A stretch of DNA of 64,000 nt from Streptomyces violaceoruber (GTDB lineage Bacteria; Actinomycetota; Actinomycetes; Streptomycetales; Streptomycetaceae). Numbering within the stretch: the stretch's first letter is position 1; every line of letters starts with the position of its first letter. The stretch lies in NCBI RefSeq assembly GCF_033406955.1, contig NZ_CP137734.1, forward strand, positions 3,782,001 to 3,846,000. The letters are read 5' to 3'. The notes beneath the pieces are model-generated. The model saw nothing but the letters and a program-made list of their open reading frames with translations, was not told where the DNA came from and searched no databases. Shown piece after piece: positions 24,781 to 32,393 of the stretch. A program made the position numbers and the translations under genes.

Positions 24781-24973
24781 ATGGCACAGCTCCAGCTACA
24801 GCGGAGGCGACGGCGCCGACTGCGTCGAAATAGCGACGGGTCACCCGGCCGCTGTCCCCGTCCGCGATTCCAAGAACCCCTACGGCCCGGAACTCTCCTT
24901 CCGGGCCGACGCCTGGACCGCGTTCGTCGAGAGTCTCAGGCGCGGCGGCGTTTCAGGCCCAGGTGGACGGTGA
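24761..24973 (+). CDS. DUF397 protein, Scr2-type partner
   Basis: This 70-residue protein has the DUF397 signature: KWHSSSYSGGDGADCVEIA, then VPVRDSKNPYGPELSF and WTAFVESLR. In known Scr1/Scr2 pairs the DUF397 protein counteracts the helix-turn-helix partner. The ATG at 24761 lies inside the end of the upstream gene, a 20-base overlap indicating translational coupling. The 3' end also overlaps the convergent membrane-protein gene by 38 bases. Confidence 0.93.
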   Translation: MENHTRKWHSSSYSGGDGADCVEIATGHPAAVPVRDSKNPYGPELSFRADAWTAFVESLRRGGVSGPGGR

Positions 24974-25283
24974 CCACGGTCAGCCCGGCCACGCCGTACG
25001 CCAGCCACCAGCCCCCGGTCCGGTAGCCGTCCGCCGCCCCTTCCTCCTGCGCCTTCCTCTGCTGCTCGTACGTCCGCGTGCCCGCCGAGCGGCCGTCGGT
25101 GAAGTCGTACAGGTCGCACGTCTCCCCCGGCTTCATGGGCCCCGAGCGCTCCGCGTCCCCGTACTCCTCGATGATGCCGTCGCACTGCGGGGTGCCGTCG
25201 GCGGTCGCCGCCTCGGTGAGGAAGTACCCGCCGACGACGACCGGGACGGCGAACAGGCCCAGCAGGAGTCCTCGGAAGGTCAC
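24936..25283 (-). CDS. Small membrane protein with two segments
   Basis: This 115-residue protein has an N-terminal hydrophobic segment (residues 4-22), an extracytoplasmic part with two Cys (TPQCDGIIEEYGD and GETCDLYDF) that may form a disulfide, and a C-terminal hydrophobic segment (WWLAYGVAGLTVVTVHLGL). The family is not recognised. The GTG start at 25283 overlaps the stop of the upstream esterase gene as GTGA, a coupled arrangement that fixes the start. The 3' end overlaps DUF397 by 38 bases on the other strand. Confidence 0.8.
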   Translation of the reverse strand: MTFRGLLLGLFAVPVVVGGYFLTEAATADGTPQCDGIIEEYGDAERSGPMKPGETCDLYDFTDGRSAGTRTYEQQRKAQEEGAADGYRTGGWWLAYGVAGLTVVTVHLGLKRRRA

Positions 25284-26821
25284 GCCTTCGGGTCCACCAG
25301 CGGCAGCGGCGCGAACTCGTAGCCCTCCCACAGGCGTCGGGAGGTCTCCTCCGGGTACGGCGCGACGGCCGACTCGGCGTCGAAGACCCGCGCCAGGCGC
25401 TGCCCCGTGTCGTACGCGGGCCAGCCCGGGTCGCCGGTGCGGGCGAACGCCGTCCAGGAGGAGCGGAAGCGGGCGGACAGGGCCAGCGCCTCCTCGGACG
25501 GCTCCGCGCCGCCGAACTGGAGCAGTGCGAGGCTCTCCTGGAAGGTGCCGAAGAGGAGCGGGATGTCCAGGGCGTGGCAGGCGCCCAGGGCGCCGTCGAA
25601 GGCGGGGGCGGGCCAGGTGAGTTCGTAGACGTGGGACCGGCCGCCGCCCGCGAGGTGGGCCTCGGCCAAGTGCAGGGACGGCATCGCGAACAGCCAGTCG
25701 GTCTGGACGCGTTCGTAGAGGTCGTTGGCCGACGCATCCGGGAACGCGGCGCGGTAGGCGGCCTCGCCGCCCGGCGCGTACAGGCGCAGCGCGGCGCTCG
25801 CGCGGTCCTCGCCGATCTGACCGAGCTTGCCCGCCATGGCGGTGAACAGCCGGTTCTCGTCGCGGTTGTGGCCGACCAGCAGGTCCACGTCCCGCGCCGC
25901 GCCGGACGTCAGCGCCTGCCACGGCGTGACGGGGAGGAACTCGCCGTCCACGACGGGCGCGTACGGGGTCACCGTGGGCGCCGCCTGGCCCCAGCGGGAG
26001 ACGTTGCCCGGCATCTTCGGGGCGAGGGCCTGGCCCGCCTTGACGAGCTGGTCCGGAGTGATCTCGGAGAGGTCTTCGACGGTCGGGCGCAGGCCCAGCT
26101 CGGCGGCGAGGGCGGTGCCGATGTCGGCGGCGAGGGCGGCGGAGAAGAACGTGCCCGGCACGCTCTGGGCGACGGCCCGCCGGAAGAGTCCGGCCGCGCG
26201 GGGCATGGCGAGCAGGGCGGCCACGGAACCGGCGCCCGCCGACTCGCCGAAGATCGTGACCTGGTCGGGGTCGCCGCCGAACGCGGCGATGTTGTCCTGC
26301 ACCCAGGCCAGCGCCGCGATCTGGTCGAGCAGGCCCCGGTTGGCGGGGGCGCCCTCGATGTGGGCGAAGCCCTCCATGCCGAGGCGGTAGTTGAGGGTGA
26401 CGACGACGAGGTCGCCGTCGGCGGCTATGCGGCGGGCGTCGTAGGCGGGGCTGCCGGAATGGCCCATCTTGTAGGCGCCGCCGTGGATCCAGACCATGAC
26501 CGGGCGGTGGGCGGCCGGGTCGGGGGCGGGGGTCCAGACGTTGACCGTCAGCCAGTCGTCGCCCCCGGGGACGTCCGGGGGGCCGGCGGTGCCCGCGGCG
26601 CCGAGGTCCTGCGGGGGCGGCGGGCCGAAATCGTATGCGTCGCGTACGCCGTCCCAGGGGCGGGGGCGGCGCGGGGCGGCGAAGCGGGCGTCCCCCACCG
26701 GGGGCTGGGCGAAGGGGATGCCGCGGAAGACGGTCAGCCCGTCCTCGGTCCGGCCGCGCACCGCGCCGGAGGGGGTGCGCACCACGGGTTCCACTGACTC
26801 GGCAGGTCCAGGGATCGTCAT
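25280..26821 (-). CDS. Type-B carboxylesterase
   Basis: This 513-residue alpha/beta hydrolase is of the carboxylesterase B family. It shows the oxyanion motif HGGAYKMG (residues 113-120), the nucleophile elbow GESAGAG with Ser194, and the N-terminal VFRGIPFAQPPVGDARFAAP typical of the family. A Glu/His pair further on would complete the triad. It is probably cytoplasmic, as no signal peptide is seen. It hydrolyses esters of unknown identity, possibly including p-nitrobenzyl-type esters, as bacterial homologues do. It overlaps the following membrane-protein gene by 4 bases. The upstream old-yellow-enzyme gene (stop 26855) is 33 bases away and may be in the same operon. Confidence 0.93.
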   Translation of the reverse strand: MTIPGPAESVEPVVRTPSGAVRGRTEDGLTVFRGIPFAQPPVGDARFAAPRRPRPWDGVRDAYDFGPPPPQDLGAAGTAGPPDVPGGDDWLTVNVWTPAPDPAAHRPVMVWIHGGAYKMGHSGSPAYDARRIAADGDLVVVTLNYRLGMEGFAHIEGAPANRGLLDQIAALAWVQDNIAAFGGDPDQVTIFGESAGAGSVAALLAMPRAAGLFRRAVAQSVPGTFFSAALAADIGTALAAELGLRPTVEDLSEITPDQLVKAGQALAPKMPGNVSRWGQAAPTVTPYAPVVDGEFLPVTPWQALTSGAARDVDLLVGHNRDENRLFTAMAGKLGQIGEDRASAALRLYAPGGEAAYRAAFPDASANDLYERVQTDWLFAMPSLHLAEAHLAGGGRSHVYELTWPAPAFDGALGACHALDIPLLFGTFQESLALLQFGGAEPSEEALALSARFRSSWTAFARTGDPGWPAYDTGQRLARVFDAESAVAPYPEETSRRLWEGYEFAPLPLVDPKA

Positions 26822-26854
26822 CCTCCGGACCCTACGCCGTGGTGCGCACCGCGC

Positions 26855-27985
26855 TCAGCTGAGGGTCTTCAGCGATGCCGCGTCGTACGGGGCGAGTTCG
26901 TCGAAGCGGCCGTCGAGGACCTTCTGGGCCCACCGCGGGTCGTGGAGCAGCGCGCGGCCGACGGCGACCAGGTCGAACTCGTCCCGCTCCAGGCGGTCGA
27001 GGAGGTTGTCGAGGCTGCCGACGGGGGCGCCCTCGCCCTGGAAGGCCCTGTTGAAGTCGCCGTCGAGACCGACCGAGCCGACGGTGATGGCGGTCCTGCC
27101 GGTGAGCTTCTTGGTCCAGCCGGCGAGGTTGAGGTCCGAGTCCTCGAACTCGGGCAGCCAGTAGCGGCGGGTGGAGGCGTGGAAGGCGTCGACACCGGCC
27201 GAGGCGAGCGGGGTGAGGATGGCCTCCAGCTCTTCCGGGGTCTCGGCGAGGCGGGCGTCGTAGGCCTCCTGCTTCCACTGGGAGTAGCGGAAGATCACGG
27301 GGAAGTCCGCGGAGACGGTCTCCCGTACGGCGGCCACGATCTCGGCGGCGAACCTGGTCCGGGCCACGGGGTCGCCGCCGTAGGCGTCGGTGCGGCGGTT
27401 GGTGCCGGACCACAGGAACTGGTCGACGAGGTAGCCGTGGGCGCCGTGGATCTCCACGCCGTCGAAGCCGATGCGCTCGGCGGCCGCGGCCGACTCGGCG
27501 AAGGCGCCGATGACGTCGTCCAGGTCGCGCTGGGTCATCGCCCTGCCGGTCGGCTCGTCCTCGCCGATGCGCAGGCCGGACGGGCCGACGGCGGGGGCGT
27601 CCGGGAAGGGCTGCTCCCCGGCCTTGCGGACCATGCCGATGTGCCACAGCTGCGGCACGATCGTGCCGCCCGCCGCGTGCACCGCCTCGGCGACCTTCGC
27701 CCACCCGGCGAGCTGCTCCTCGCCGTGGAAGCGCGGCACGCGGTCGCTCTGCCCGGCCGAGTCGTGGCCGACGTAGGTGCCCTCGGTGACGATCAGTCCG
27801 ACTCCGGCGGCGGCACGACGGGAGTAGTACGACACCACGTCCTCGCCGGGGACGCCGCCCGGGGAGAACATCCGGGTCATCGGCGCCATCGCGATGCGGT
27901 TGGGCACGGTGAGGCCGTTGATCGTGGCCGGGCGGGCGAGCAGTTGGGCGGCGCGGGTGGCGGCCTCGGCGGGGGTGACGGTCAC
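26855..27985 (-). CDS. Old yellow enzyme family NADH:flavin oxidoreductase
   Basis: This 376-residue FMN TIM-barrel ene-reductase has NRIAMAPMTRMFSPGG near the N-terminus, PQLWHIG, GFDGVEIHGAHGYLVDQFLW with the His and Tyr used in substrate binding, RTDAYGG, and a C-terminal VAVGRALLHDP segment. Such enzymes reduce activated alkenes using NAD(P)H. The GTG at 27985 follows AGGAG at good spacing. Upstream at 28007-28018 lies TACCGGTCGGTA, close to the operator core of the TetR/SDR pair at 22.8 kb, so it may be repressed by the same regulator. It likely heads an operon with the carboxylesterase. Confidence 0.93.
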   Translation of the reverse strand: MTVTPAEAATRAAQLLARPATINGLTVPNRIAMAPMTRMFSPGGVPGEDVVSYYSRRAAAGVGLIVTEGTYVGHDSAGQSDRVPRFHGEEQLAGWAKVAEAVHAAGGTIVPQLWHIGMVRKAGEQPFPDAPAVGPSGLRIGEDEPTGRAMTQRDLDDVIGAFAESAAAAERIGFDGVEIHGAHGYLVDQFLWSGTNRRTDAYGGDPVARTRFAAEIVAAVRETVSADFPVIFRYSQWKQEAYDARLAETPEELEAILTPLASAGVDAFHASTRRYWLPEFEDSDLNLAGWTKKLTGRTAITVGSVGLDGDFNRAFQGEGAPVGSLDNLLDRLERDEFDLVAVGRALLHDPRWAQKVLDGRFDELAPYDAASLKTLS

Positions 27986-28006
27986 GTGGGGGCTCCTGGG
28001 ATGGGG

Positions 28007-28018
28007 TACCGGTCGGTA
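28007..28018. promoter_or_regulatory. Candidate third site for the 22.8-kb TetR regulator
   Basis: TACCGGTCGGTA (TACCG-GT-CGGTA) differs at one position from the core TACCGATCGGTA found twice at 22.8 kb. It lies 22 bases upstream of the old-yellow-enzyme start at 27985, an operator-like position. Confidence 0.55.
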
Positions 28019-28159
28019 TGTGCGCGCGCATTCATCGCACTCCAACGGGAACGGGCCCGCCCGGCCGGACCATTCCGCCCGGCGCCCCGATGTGACCCGG
28101 GCCATAGCGGAAGGGCGGGGGCGGACGGGGGCGAGGGGCGGGCGGGGGCCGGACACGCC

Positions 28160-28197
28160 CGAGGGCGGCACCCCCCTCGCGGGGAGTGCCGCCCTCG
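28160..28197. terminator. Terminator after groEL
   Basis: CGAGGGCGGCAC and GTGCCGCCCTCG form a perfect 12-bp stem around a 14-base loop that itself contains CCCC/GGGG. It lies 38 bases past the groEL stop (28235), read on the minus strand, and should end the groEL transcript. Confidence 0.8.
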
Positions 28198-28234
28198 GTC
28201 CGTACGGGACGATCGATCAACCGGAGCCGGTCGA

Positions 28235-29860
28235 TCAGAAGTCCATGTCACCGCCCGGCATGCCGCCCGGGGCGCCCGCCGGAGCGGCCTTCTCGGGCTT
28301 GTCGGCGATGACGGCCTCGGTGGTGAGGAACAGCGCGGCGATGGAGGCGGCGTTCTGCAGGGCAGAGCGGGTCACCTTCGCCGGGTCGATGATGCCTTCG
28401 GCGATCATGTCGACGTACTCACCGGTGGCGGCGTTCAGGCCGTGGCCGACGGTCAGGTTGCGGACCTTCTCCACGACGACGCCGCCCTCGAGACCGCCGT
28501 TGACGGCGATCTGCTTCAGCGGGGCCTCCAGGGCGAGCTTCACGGCGTTGGCGCCGGTCGCCTCGTCACCCGTCAGCTCCAGCTTCTCGAAGACCTGGGA
28601 GGCCTGGAGCAGGGCCACGCCACCACCGGCGACGATGCCCTCCTCGACGGCCGCCTTCGCGTTGCGAACGGCGTCCTCGATGCGGTGCTTGCGCTCCTTG
28701 AGCTCGACCTCGGTGGCGGCACCGGCCTTGATGACGGCCACGCCGCCGGCCAGCTTCGCCAGGCGCTCCTGGAGCTTCTCGCGGTCGTAGTCCGAGTCGC
28801 TGTTCTCGATCTCGGCGCGGATCTGGTTGACGCGGCCCTGAACCTGGTCGGCCGAACCGGCGCCGTCCACGATCGTGGTCTCGTCCTTGGTGATGACGAC
28901 CTTGCGCGCGCTGCCCAGCAGGTCCAGCGTGGCGTTCTCGAGCTTGAGGCCGACCTCCTCGGAGATGACCTCGCCGCCCGTGAGGATGGCGATGTCGCCG
29001 AGCATGGCCTTGCGGCGGTCGCCGAAGCCCGGAGCCTTGACGGCGACGGACTTGAAGGTGCCGCGGATCTTGTTGACGACCAGGGTCGACAGGGCCTCGC
29101 CCTCGACGTCCTCGGCGATGATCAGCAGCGGCTTGCCCGACTGCATGACCTTCTCCAGGAGCGGCAGCAGGTCCTTGACGTTGCCGATCTTGGAGTTGGC
29201 GATCAGGATGTACGGGTCGTCGAGCGACGCCTCCATACGCTCCATGTCGGTGGCGAAGTACGCCGAGATGTAGCCCTTGTCGAAGCGCATACCCTCGGTG
29301 AGCTCCAGCTCCAGACCGAAGGTCTGGGACTCCTCGACGGTGATGACGCCTTCCTTGCCGACCTTGTCCATGGCCTCGGCGATGAGCTCGCCGATCTGGG
29401 TGTCGGCGGCGGAGATCGAGGCCGTGGAGGCGATCTGCTCCTTGGTCTCGACGTCCTTGGCCTGCTCGAGCAGGGCGGCGGAGACGGCCTCGACGGCCTT
29501 CTCGATACCGCGCTTCAGGGCCATCGGGTTGGCGCCGGCCGCGACGTTGCGCAGGCCTTCCTTGACCAGGGCCTGGGCGAGAACGGTCGCGGTGGTCGTA
29601 CCGTCACCGGCGACGTCGTCCGTCTTCTTGGCGACTTCCTTGACCAGCTCGGCGCCGATCTTCTCGTACGGGTCCTCGAGCTCGATCTCCTTGGCGATGG
29701 AGACACCATCGTTGGTGATCGTGGGGGCGCCCCACTTCTTCTCGAGGACGACGTTGCGGCCCTTGGGGCCGAGCGTCACCTTGACGGCGTCCGCGAGCTG
29801 GTTCATGCCGCGCTCGAGGCCGCGCCGCGCCTCCTCGTCGAACGCGATGATCTTGGCCAT
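28235..29860 (-). CDS. groEL: 60-kDa chaperonin GroEL (GroEL2-type)
   Basis: This 541-residue chaperonin forms the double ring that folds proteins with ATP in the cytoplasm. Family motifs are evident: MAKIIAFDEEARRGLERGMNQLADAVKVTLGPKGRNV, DDVAGDGTTTATVLAQAL, and the C-terminal GGMPGGDMDF. The Gly-Gly-Met tail, rather than a His-rich tail, and the absence of groES next to it mark it as the main GroEL2-type paralogue. The ATG at 29860 follows GGAGGG. Two CIRCE elements lie upstream (29987-30013 and 30023-30049), so it is under HrcA heat-shock control. A strong hairpin follows. Confidence 0.98.
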   Translation of the reverse strand: MAKIIAFDEEARRGLERGMNQLADAVKVTLGPKGRNVVLEKKWGAPTITNDGVSIAKEIELEDPYEKIGAELVKEVAKKTDDVAGDGTTTATVLAQALVKEGLRNVAAGANPMALKRGIEKAVEAVSAALLEQAKDVETKEQIASTASISAADTQIGELIAEAMDKVGKEGVITVEESQTFGLELELTEGMRFDKGYISAYFATDMERMEASLDDPYILIANSKIGNVKDLLPLLEKVMQSGKPLLIIAEDVEGEALSTLVVNKIRGTFKSVAVKAPGFGDRRKAMLGDIAILTGGEVISEEVGLKLENATLDLLGSARKVVITKDETTIVDGAGSADQVQGRVNQIRAEIENSDSDYDREKLQERLAKLAGGVAVIKAGAATEVELKERKHRIEDAVRNAKAAVEEGIVAGGGVALLQASQVFEKLELTGDEATGANAVKLALEAPLKQIAVNGGLEGGVVVEKVRNLTVGHGLNAATGEYVDMIAEGIIDPAKVTRSALQNAASIAALFLTTEAVIADKPEKAAPAGAPGGMPGGDMDF

Positions 29861-29986
29861 GTGAAGTGGTCCCTCCAGGACTGGGGGTGATTCCTTCGGA
29901 CCGCGCCCGCGCCCGCGACGGACGGCTCGCCGGCCTTGTGGTTCCTTCCCCACCCGGCCTGCGGGCCTCACCGACCCGGTCCTTCG

Positions 29987-30013
29987 TTGTCACTCTCACC
30001 TTCAGAGTGCTAA
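29987..30013. promoter_or_regulatory. CIRCE element A (HrcA operator)
   Basis: TTGTCACTC-N9-GAGTGCTAA matches the CIRCE consensus TTAGCACTC-N9-GAGTGCTAA with the exact nine-base spacer. It lies about 127 bases upstream of groEL. HrcA repressor should bind it and be released on heat shock. Confidence 0.9.
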
Positions 30014-30022
30014 CGCCAATGA

Positions 30023-30049
30023 TTAGCACTCGGCATGGTCGAGTGCAAG
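30023..30049. promoter_or_regulatory. CIRCE element B (HrcA operator)
   Basis: TTAGCACTC-N9-GAGTGCAAG is a second CIRCE copy nine bases after element A. The left arm is perfect, the right has changes in its last bases, and the spacer is nine bases. The two elements lie on the same face 36 bases apart, center to center. Confidence 0.9.
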
Positions 30050-30117
30050 CGCCTCTCGGGGATCGGGCCGTCCGGTCAGCCACCCGCGAACAGCGGGACG
30101 ACGGGCGTCCGGGCAGG

Positions 30118-30155
30118 CCGAAGGGCCCGTACCCCTGGAGGTACGGGCCCTTCGG
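30118..30155. terminator. Terminator after the 30.2-kb cold-shock gene
   Basis: CCGAAGGGCCCGTACC pairs perfectly over 16 bp with GGTACGGGCCCTTCGG across a six-base loop. It lies 32 bases past the stop of the minus-strand cold-shock gene and also upstream of the groEL CIRCE elements, insulating groEL. Confidence 0.9.
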
Positions 30156-30187
30156 ATGAAGACCGGGTGCTGCGGTGGCCGCGCGTC

Positions 30188-30391
30188 TCAGGCGCTGAGG
30201 CGAACCATGTCGGCCTGCGGGCCCTTCTGACCCTGCGAGATCTCGAACTCGACCCGCTGGCCTTCTTCGAGGGTGCGGTAGCCGTCCATCTGAATCGCGC
30301 TGTAGTGGACGAAAACATCCGCACCACCGTCGACCGCGATGAAGCCGTACCCCTTCTCCGCGTTGAACCACTTGACGGTGCCCTGAGCCAT
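30188..30391 (-). CDS. Cold-shock protein, CspA type
   Basis: This 67-residue single cold-shock domain protein is a nucleic-acid chaperone. It contains RNP1 (KGYGFI) and RNP2 (DVFVHYS) and the canonical start MAQGTVKWFNAEKG. The ATG at 30391 gives the usual family length; a longer frame reaching 30421 lacks family similarity in its extra residues. The long upstream gap (30392-30809) includes AT-richer DNA and could carry a cold-shock-type 5' UTR. A strong hairpin follows at 30118-30155. I recall Streptomyces members named scoF4 or csp near groEL2, but give no symbol. Confidence 0.95.
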   Translation of the reverse strand: MAQGTVKWFNAEKGYGFIAVDGGADVFVHYSAIQMDGYRTLEEGQRVEFEISQGQKGPQADMVRLSA

Positions 30392-30809
30392 GCCTAACTC
30401 CCCTATTACTGGCCCTTGCACAGATCCGCACTTCGCGGACCCGGGTCAGACCTCGCCCCCTCACGACTGGGGGCGTGCGCCGGAACGCGTCGACCGCGGC
30501 TGAATGTATCTGTCCAACTGCCGTCTGCAACAGGTCAATCGGACGAGAAATCTGGACGCGCCCGGTCCGGAATGTGGCGAGAATTCGCCTGAATTCGGGT
30601 CAAGTCGGGTCACGCAAAGGGAACAAAAGCCGCGAAATACGCTCGCACTTTGGCTGCTTCTTGTCGGGCGGGCGGCAGGAATTAACGGTTCCCGTTGTGT
30701 TGATCGGGAGCGCGTTCCCCAACTCTACCGCGCTCAACCACATGGAATTGCCCCCTCCGTTTCTCTCACGGAGAGGGCAATACGCACTACCAGGTGTATC
30801 CGCGGCGAA
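30392..30809. other. Gene-free region between cold-shock and sulfur-carrier genes
   Basis: These 418 bases hold no convincing gene. The part about 30500-30745 is clearly less GC-rich than its surroundings, with TGAATGTATCTG, AATTCGCCTGAATTCGGG and GGAATTAACGG. It probably contains the cold-shock promoter and a long untranslated leader, since the Csp gene reads leftward from 30391. At the right end lies the terminator of the ThrC-family/sulfur-carrier operon (30747-30781). A repeated AATTCG motif is present at 30591-30605. No further structure was recognised. Confidence 0.6.
30747..30781. terminator. Terminator of the SAM-regulated operon
   Basis: ATTGCCCCCTCCGT pairs with ACGGAGAGGGCAAT around a short TTCTCTC loop, with one mismatch. 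It lies 29 bases past the sulfur-carrier stop (30810) and ends the ThrC-family/sulfur-carrier transcript. Confidence 0.85.
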
Positions 30810-31085
30810 TCAGCCGCCGGCGACCGCCGGGATGATCGAGACGCCCGCGCCGTCCGGGGTGGCCGTCTGAAGGCCCTGCTCGAAGCGGACGTCGTCGTCG
30901 TTGACGTACACGTTGACGAAGCGGCGCAGCTTGCCCTGGTCGTCCAGGACGCGGGCGGCGATGCCGGTGTGGTTCTTCTCCAGGTCGGAGATGACCTCCC
31001 CGAGGTTGGCCCCGTCGGCGCTCACCTCGGCCTTGCCGCCGGTGTAGGTGCGCAGGATGGTCGGGATGCGAACGGTCACGCTCAT
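30810..31085 (-). CDS. Ubiquitin-like sulfur-carrier protein (CysO/MoaD/ThiS family)
   Basis: This 91-residue beta-grasp protein ends VAGG, the di-glycine tail that is adenylated and converted to a thiocarboxylate. It closely resembles mycobacterial CysO in start (MSVTVRIPTILRTYTGGK), the NVYVNDDDVRF segment and the IIPAVAGG end (from memory). CysO carries sulfur as a protein thiocarboxylate to a PLP-dependent cysteine synthase. Here no cysM or mec gene is adjacent. Instead the start codon overlaps the stop of a threonine-synthase-family gene (ATGA), so the carrier is probably the sulfur donor for that PLP enzyme. A SAM-I riboswitch controls the pair. Confidence 0.93.
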   Translation of the reverse strand: MSVTVRIPTILRTYTGGKAEVSADGANLGEVISDLEKNHTGIAARVLDDQGKLRRFVNVYVNDDDVRFEQGLQTATPDGAGVSIIPAVAGG

Positions 31086-32374
31086 GCGAGGCCAGCCTCT
31101 CGGAAGGAGTCCAGGTTCGGGCGGATGGTGGCGGTGAGACCGGTGCCGGCCACCGCGTCGAGGGTCTTCAGGCCGTCGCCGGTGTTCAGGACGACGGTGG
31201 TGAGCGAGGGGTCGAGGACGCCGTTCTCGATCAGCTTCCTGGTGACGCCGACCGTCACGCCGCCCGCCGTCTCCGCGAAGATGCCCTCGGTACGGGCGAG
31301 CAGCTTGATCGCGTCCACGACCTGCTCGTCGGTCACGTCCTCCACGGCGCCGCCGGTGCGGCGGGCGATGTCGAGGACGTAGGGGCCGTCGGCGGGGTTG
31401 CCGATGGCCAGCGACTTGGCGATGGTGTTCGGCTTCTGCGGGCGGACCACGTCGTGCCCGGCCTTGTACGCCGTGGAGACCGGCGAGCAGCCCTCGGCCT
31501 GCGCGCCGAAGATCTTGTACGGCCGGTCCTCGACCAGACCCAGCTCGATCAGCTCCTTGAGCCCTTTGTCGATCTTCGTCAGCTGGGAGCCGGAGGCGAT
31601 CGGCACGACGATCTGGTCGGGCAGCCGCCAGCCGAGCTGCTCGCAGATCTCGTAGGCGAGGGTCTTGGAACCCTCGGCGTAGTACGGCCGCAGGTTGACG
31701 TTGACGAAGCCCCAGCCCTCGCCGGCCGGGTCGCCGATCAGCTCGGAGCAGAAGCGGTTCACGTCGTCGTAGTTGCCCTCGATGCCGACCAGCTCACCGC
31801 CGTAGACGGCGGCCATGACGACCTTGCCCTGCTCCAGGTCGTGCGGGATGAACACGCAGGAGCGGAAGCCGGCCCGGGCGGCGGCGGCGCCGACGGCACC
31901 GGCGAGGTTGCCGGTGGAGGAGCAGGACAGGGTGGTGAAGCCGAAGGCGCGGGCGGCCTCGATGGCCTGGGCGACGACGCGGTCCTTGAAGGAGTGCGTG
32001 GGGTTGCCGGAGTCGTCCTTGACGTACAGGCCGCCGGTGACGCCCAGCTCGCGGGCGAGGTTGTCGGCCTGGACGAGCTTGGTCCAGCCGGGGTTGATGT
32101 TCGGCTTGGTCGCGACGTCGGCCGGGACGGGCAGCAGGGGGGCGTAGCGCCAGATGTTCGCGGGGCCGGCTTCGATCCGCTTGCGCAGCTCTTCGGCGTC
32201 GTAGTCCGAGAAGTCGTAGGCGATCTCGAGGGGGCCGAAACACTCTTCGCAGGCGAAGACCGGTCCGAGCGGGACCCGGTGGCCGCACTCCCGGCAGCTC
32301 AGCGCGGTGGCGGGGCCGAGGTCGACGGCGGCGTCGGTGGGGTTCGTGGAGGTTTCGGCAGTCTGCACAGCCAT
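31082..32374 (-). CDS. thrC: Threonine synthase-family PLP enzyme, likely sulfur-carrier-dependent homocysteine synthase
   Basis: This is a 430-residue PLP enzyme of the threonine synthase family. An N-terminal zinc-ribbon-like CRECGHRVPLGPVFACEEC is followed by the cofactor-lysine motif DDSGNPTHSFKDRV (Lys in SFKDR), SCSSTGNLAGAVGAAAARAG (phosphate cradle) and VVLNTGDGLK near the end. Family members act on O-phosphohomoserine. The gene overlaps a sulfur-carrier gene by 4 bases and is preceded by a complete SAM-I riboswitch, which fits methionine supply rather than threonine supply. S. coelicolor has a canonical thrC with hom and thrB elsewhere (from memory). The ATG at 32374 has AGGAGAAAGGG upstream. 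In-frame starts at 32398 and 32407 fall inside the riboswitch P1 region. Confidence 0.93.
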   Translation of the reverse strand: MAVQTAETSTNPTDAAVDLGPATALSCRECGHRVPLGPVFACEECFGPLEIAYDFSDYDAEELRKRIEAGPANIWRYAPLLPVPADVATKPNINPGWTKLVQADNLARELGVTGGLYVKDDSGNPTHSFKDRVVAQAIEAARAFGFTTLSCSSTGNLAGAVGAAAARAGFRSCVFIPHDLEQGKVVMAAVYGGELVGIEGNYDDVNRFCSELIGDPAGEGWGFVNVNLRPYYAEGSKTLAYEICEQLGWRLPDQIVVPIASGSQLTKIDKGLKELIELGLVEDRPYKIFGAQAEGCSPVSTAYKAGHDVVRPQKPNTIAKSLAIGNPADGPYVLDIARRTGGAVEDVTDEQVVDAIKLLARTEGIFAETAGGVTVGVTRKLIENGVLDPSLTTVVLNTGDGLKTLDAVAGTGLTATIRPNLDSFREAGLA

Positions 32375-32393
32375 GGAGGCGAGGCCCTTTCTC

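Noticed and set aside
26942..29890. 982-codon plus-strand open frame spanning the old-yellow-enzyme and groEL genes
   Set aside because: It reads antisense through two certain genes and the terminator between them. It has no start signal or domain.
30005..30031. GAGTGCTAA-N9-TTAGCACTC as a single HrcA element
   Set aside because: The arms are in reverse order compared with CIRCE. It is the junction of two adjacent correct CIRCE elements rather than a separate site.
30504..31382. Plus-strand open frame in the AT-richer gap next to the sulfur-carrier gene
   Set aside because: It reads antisense through the sulfur-carrier gene and the operon terminator, with no ribosome-binding site.
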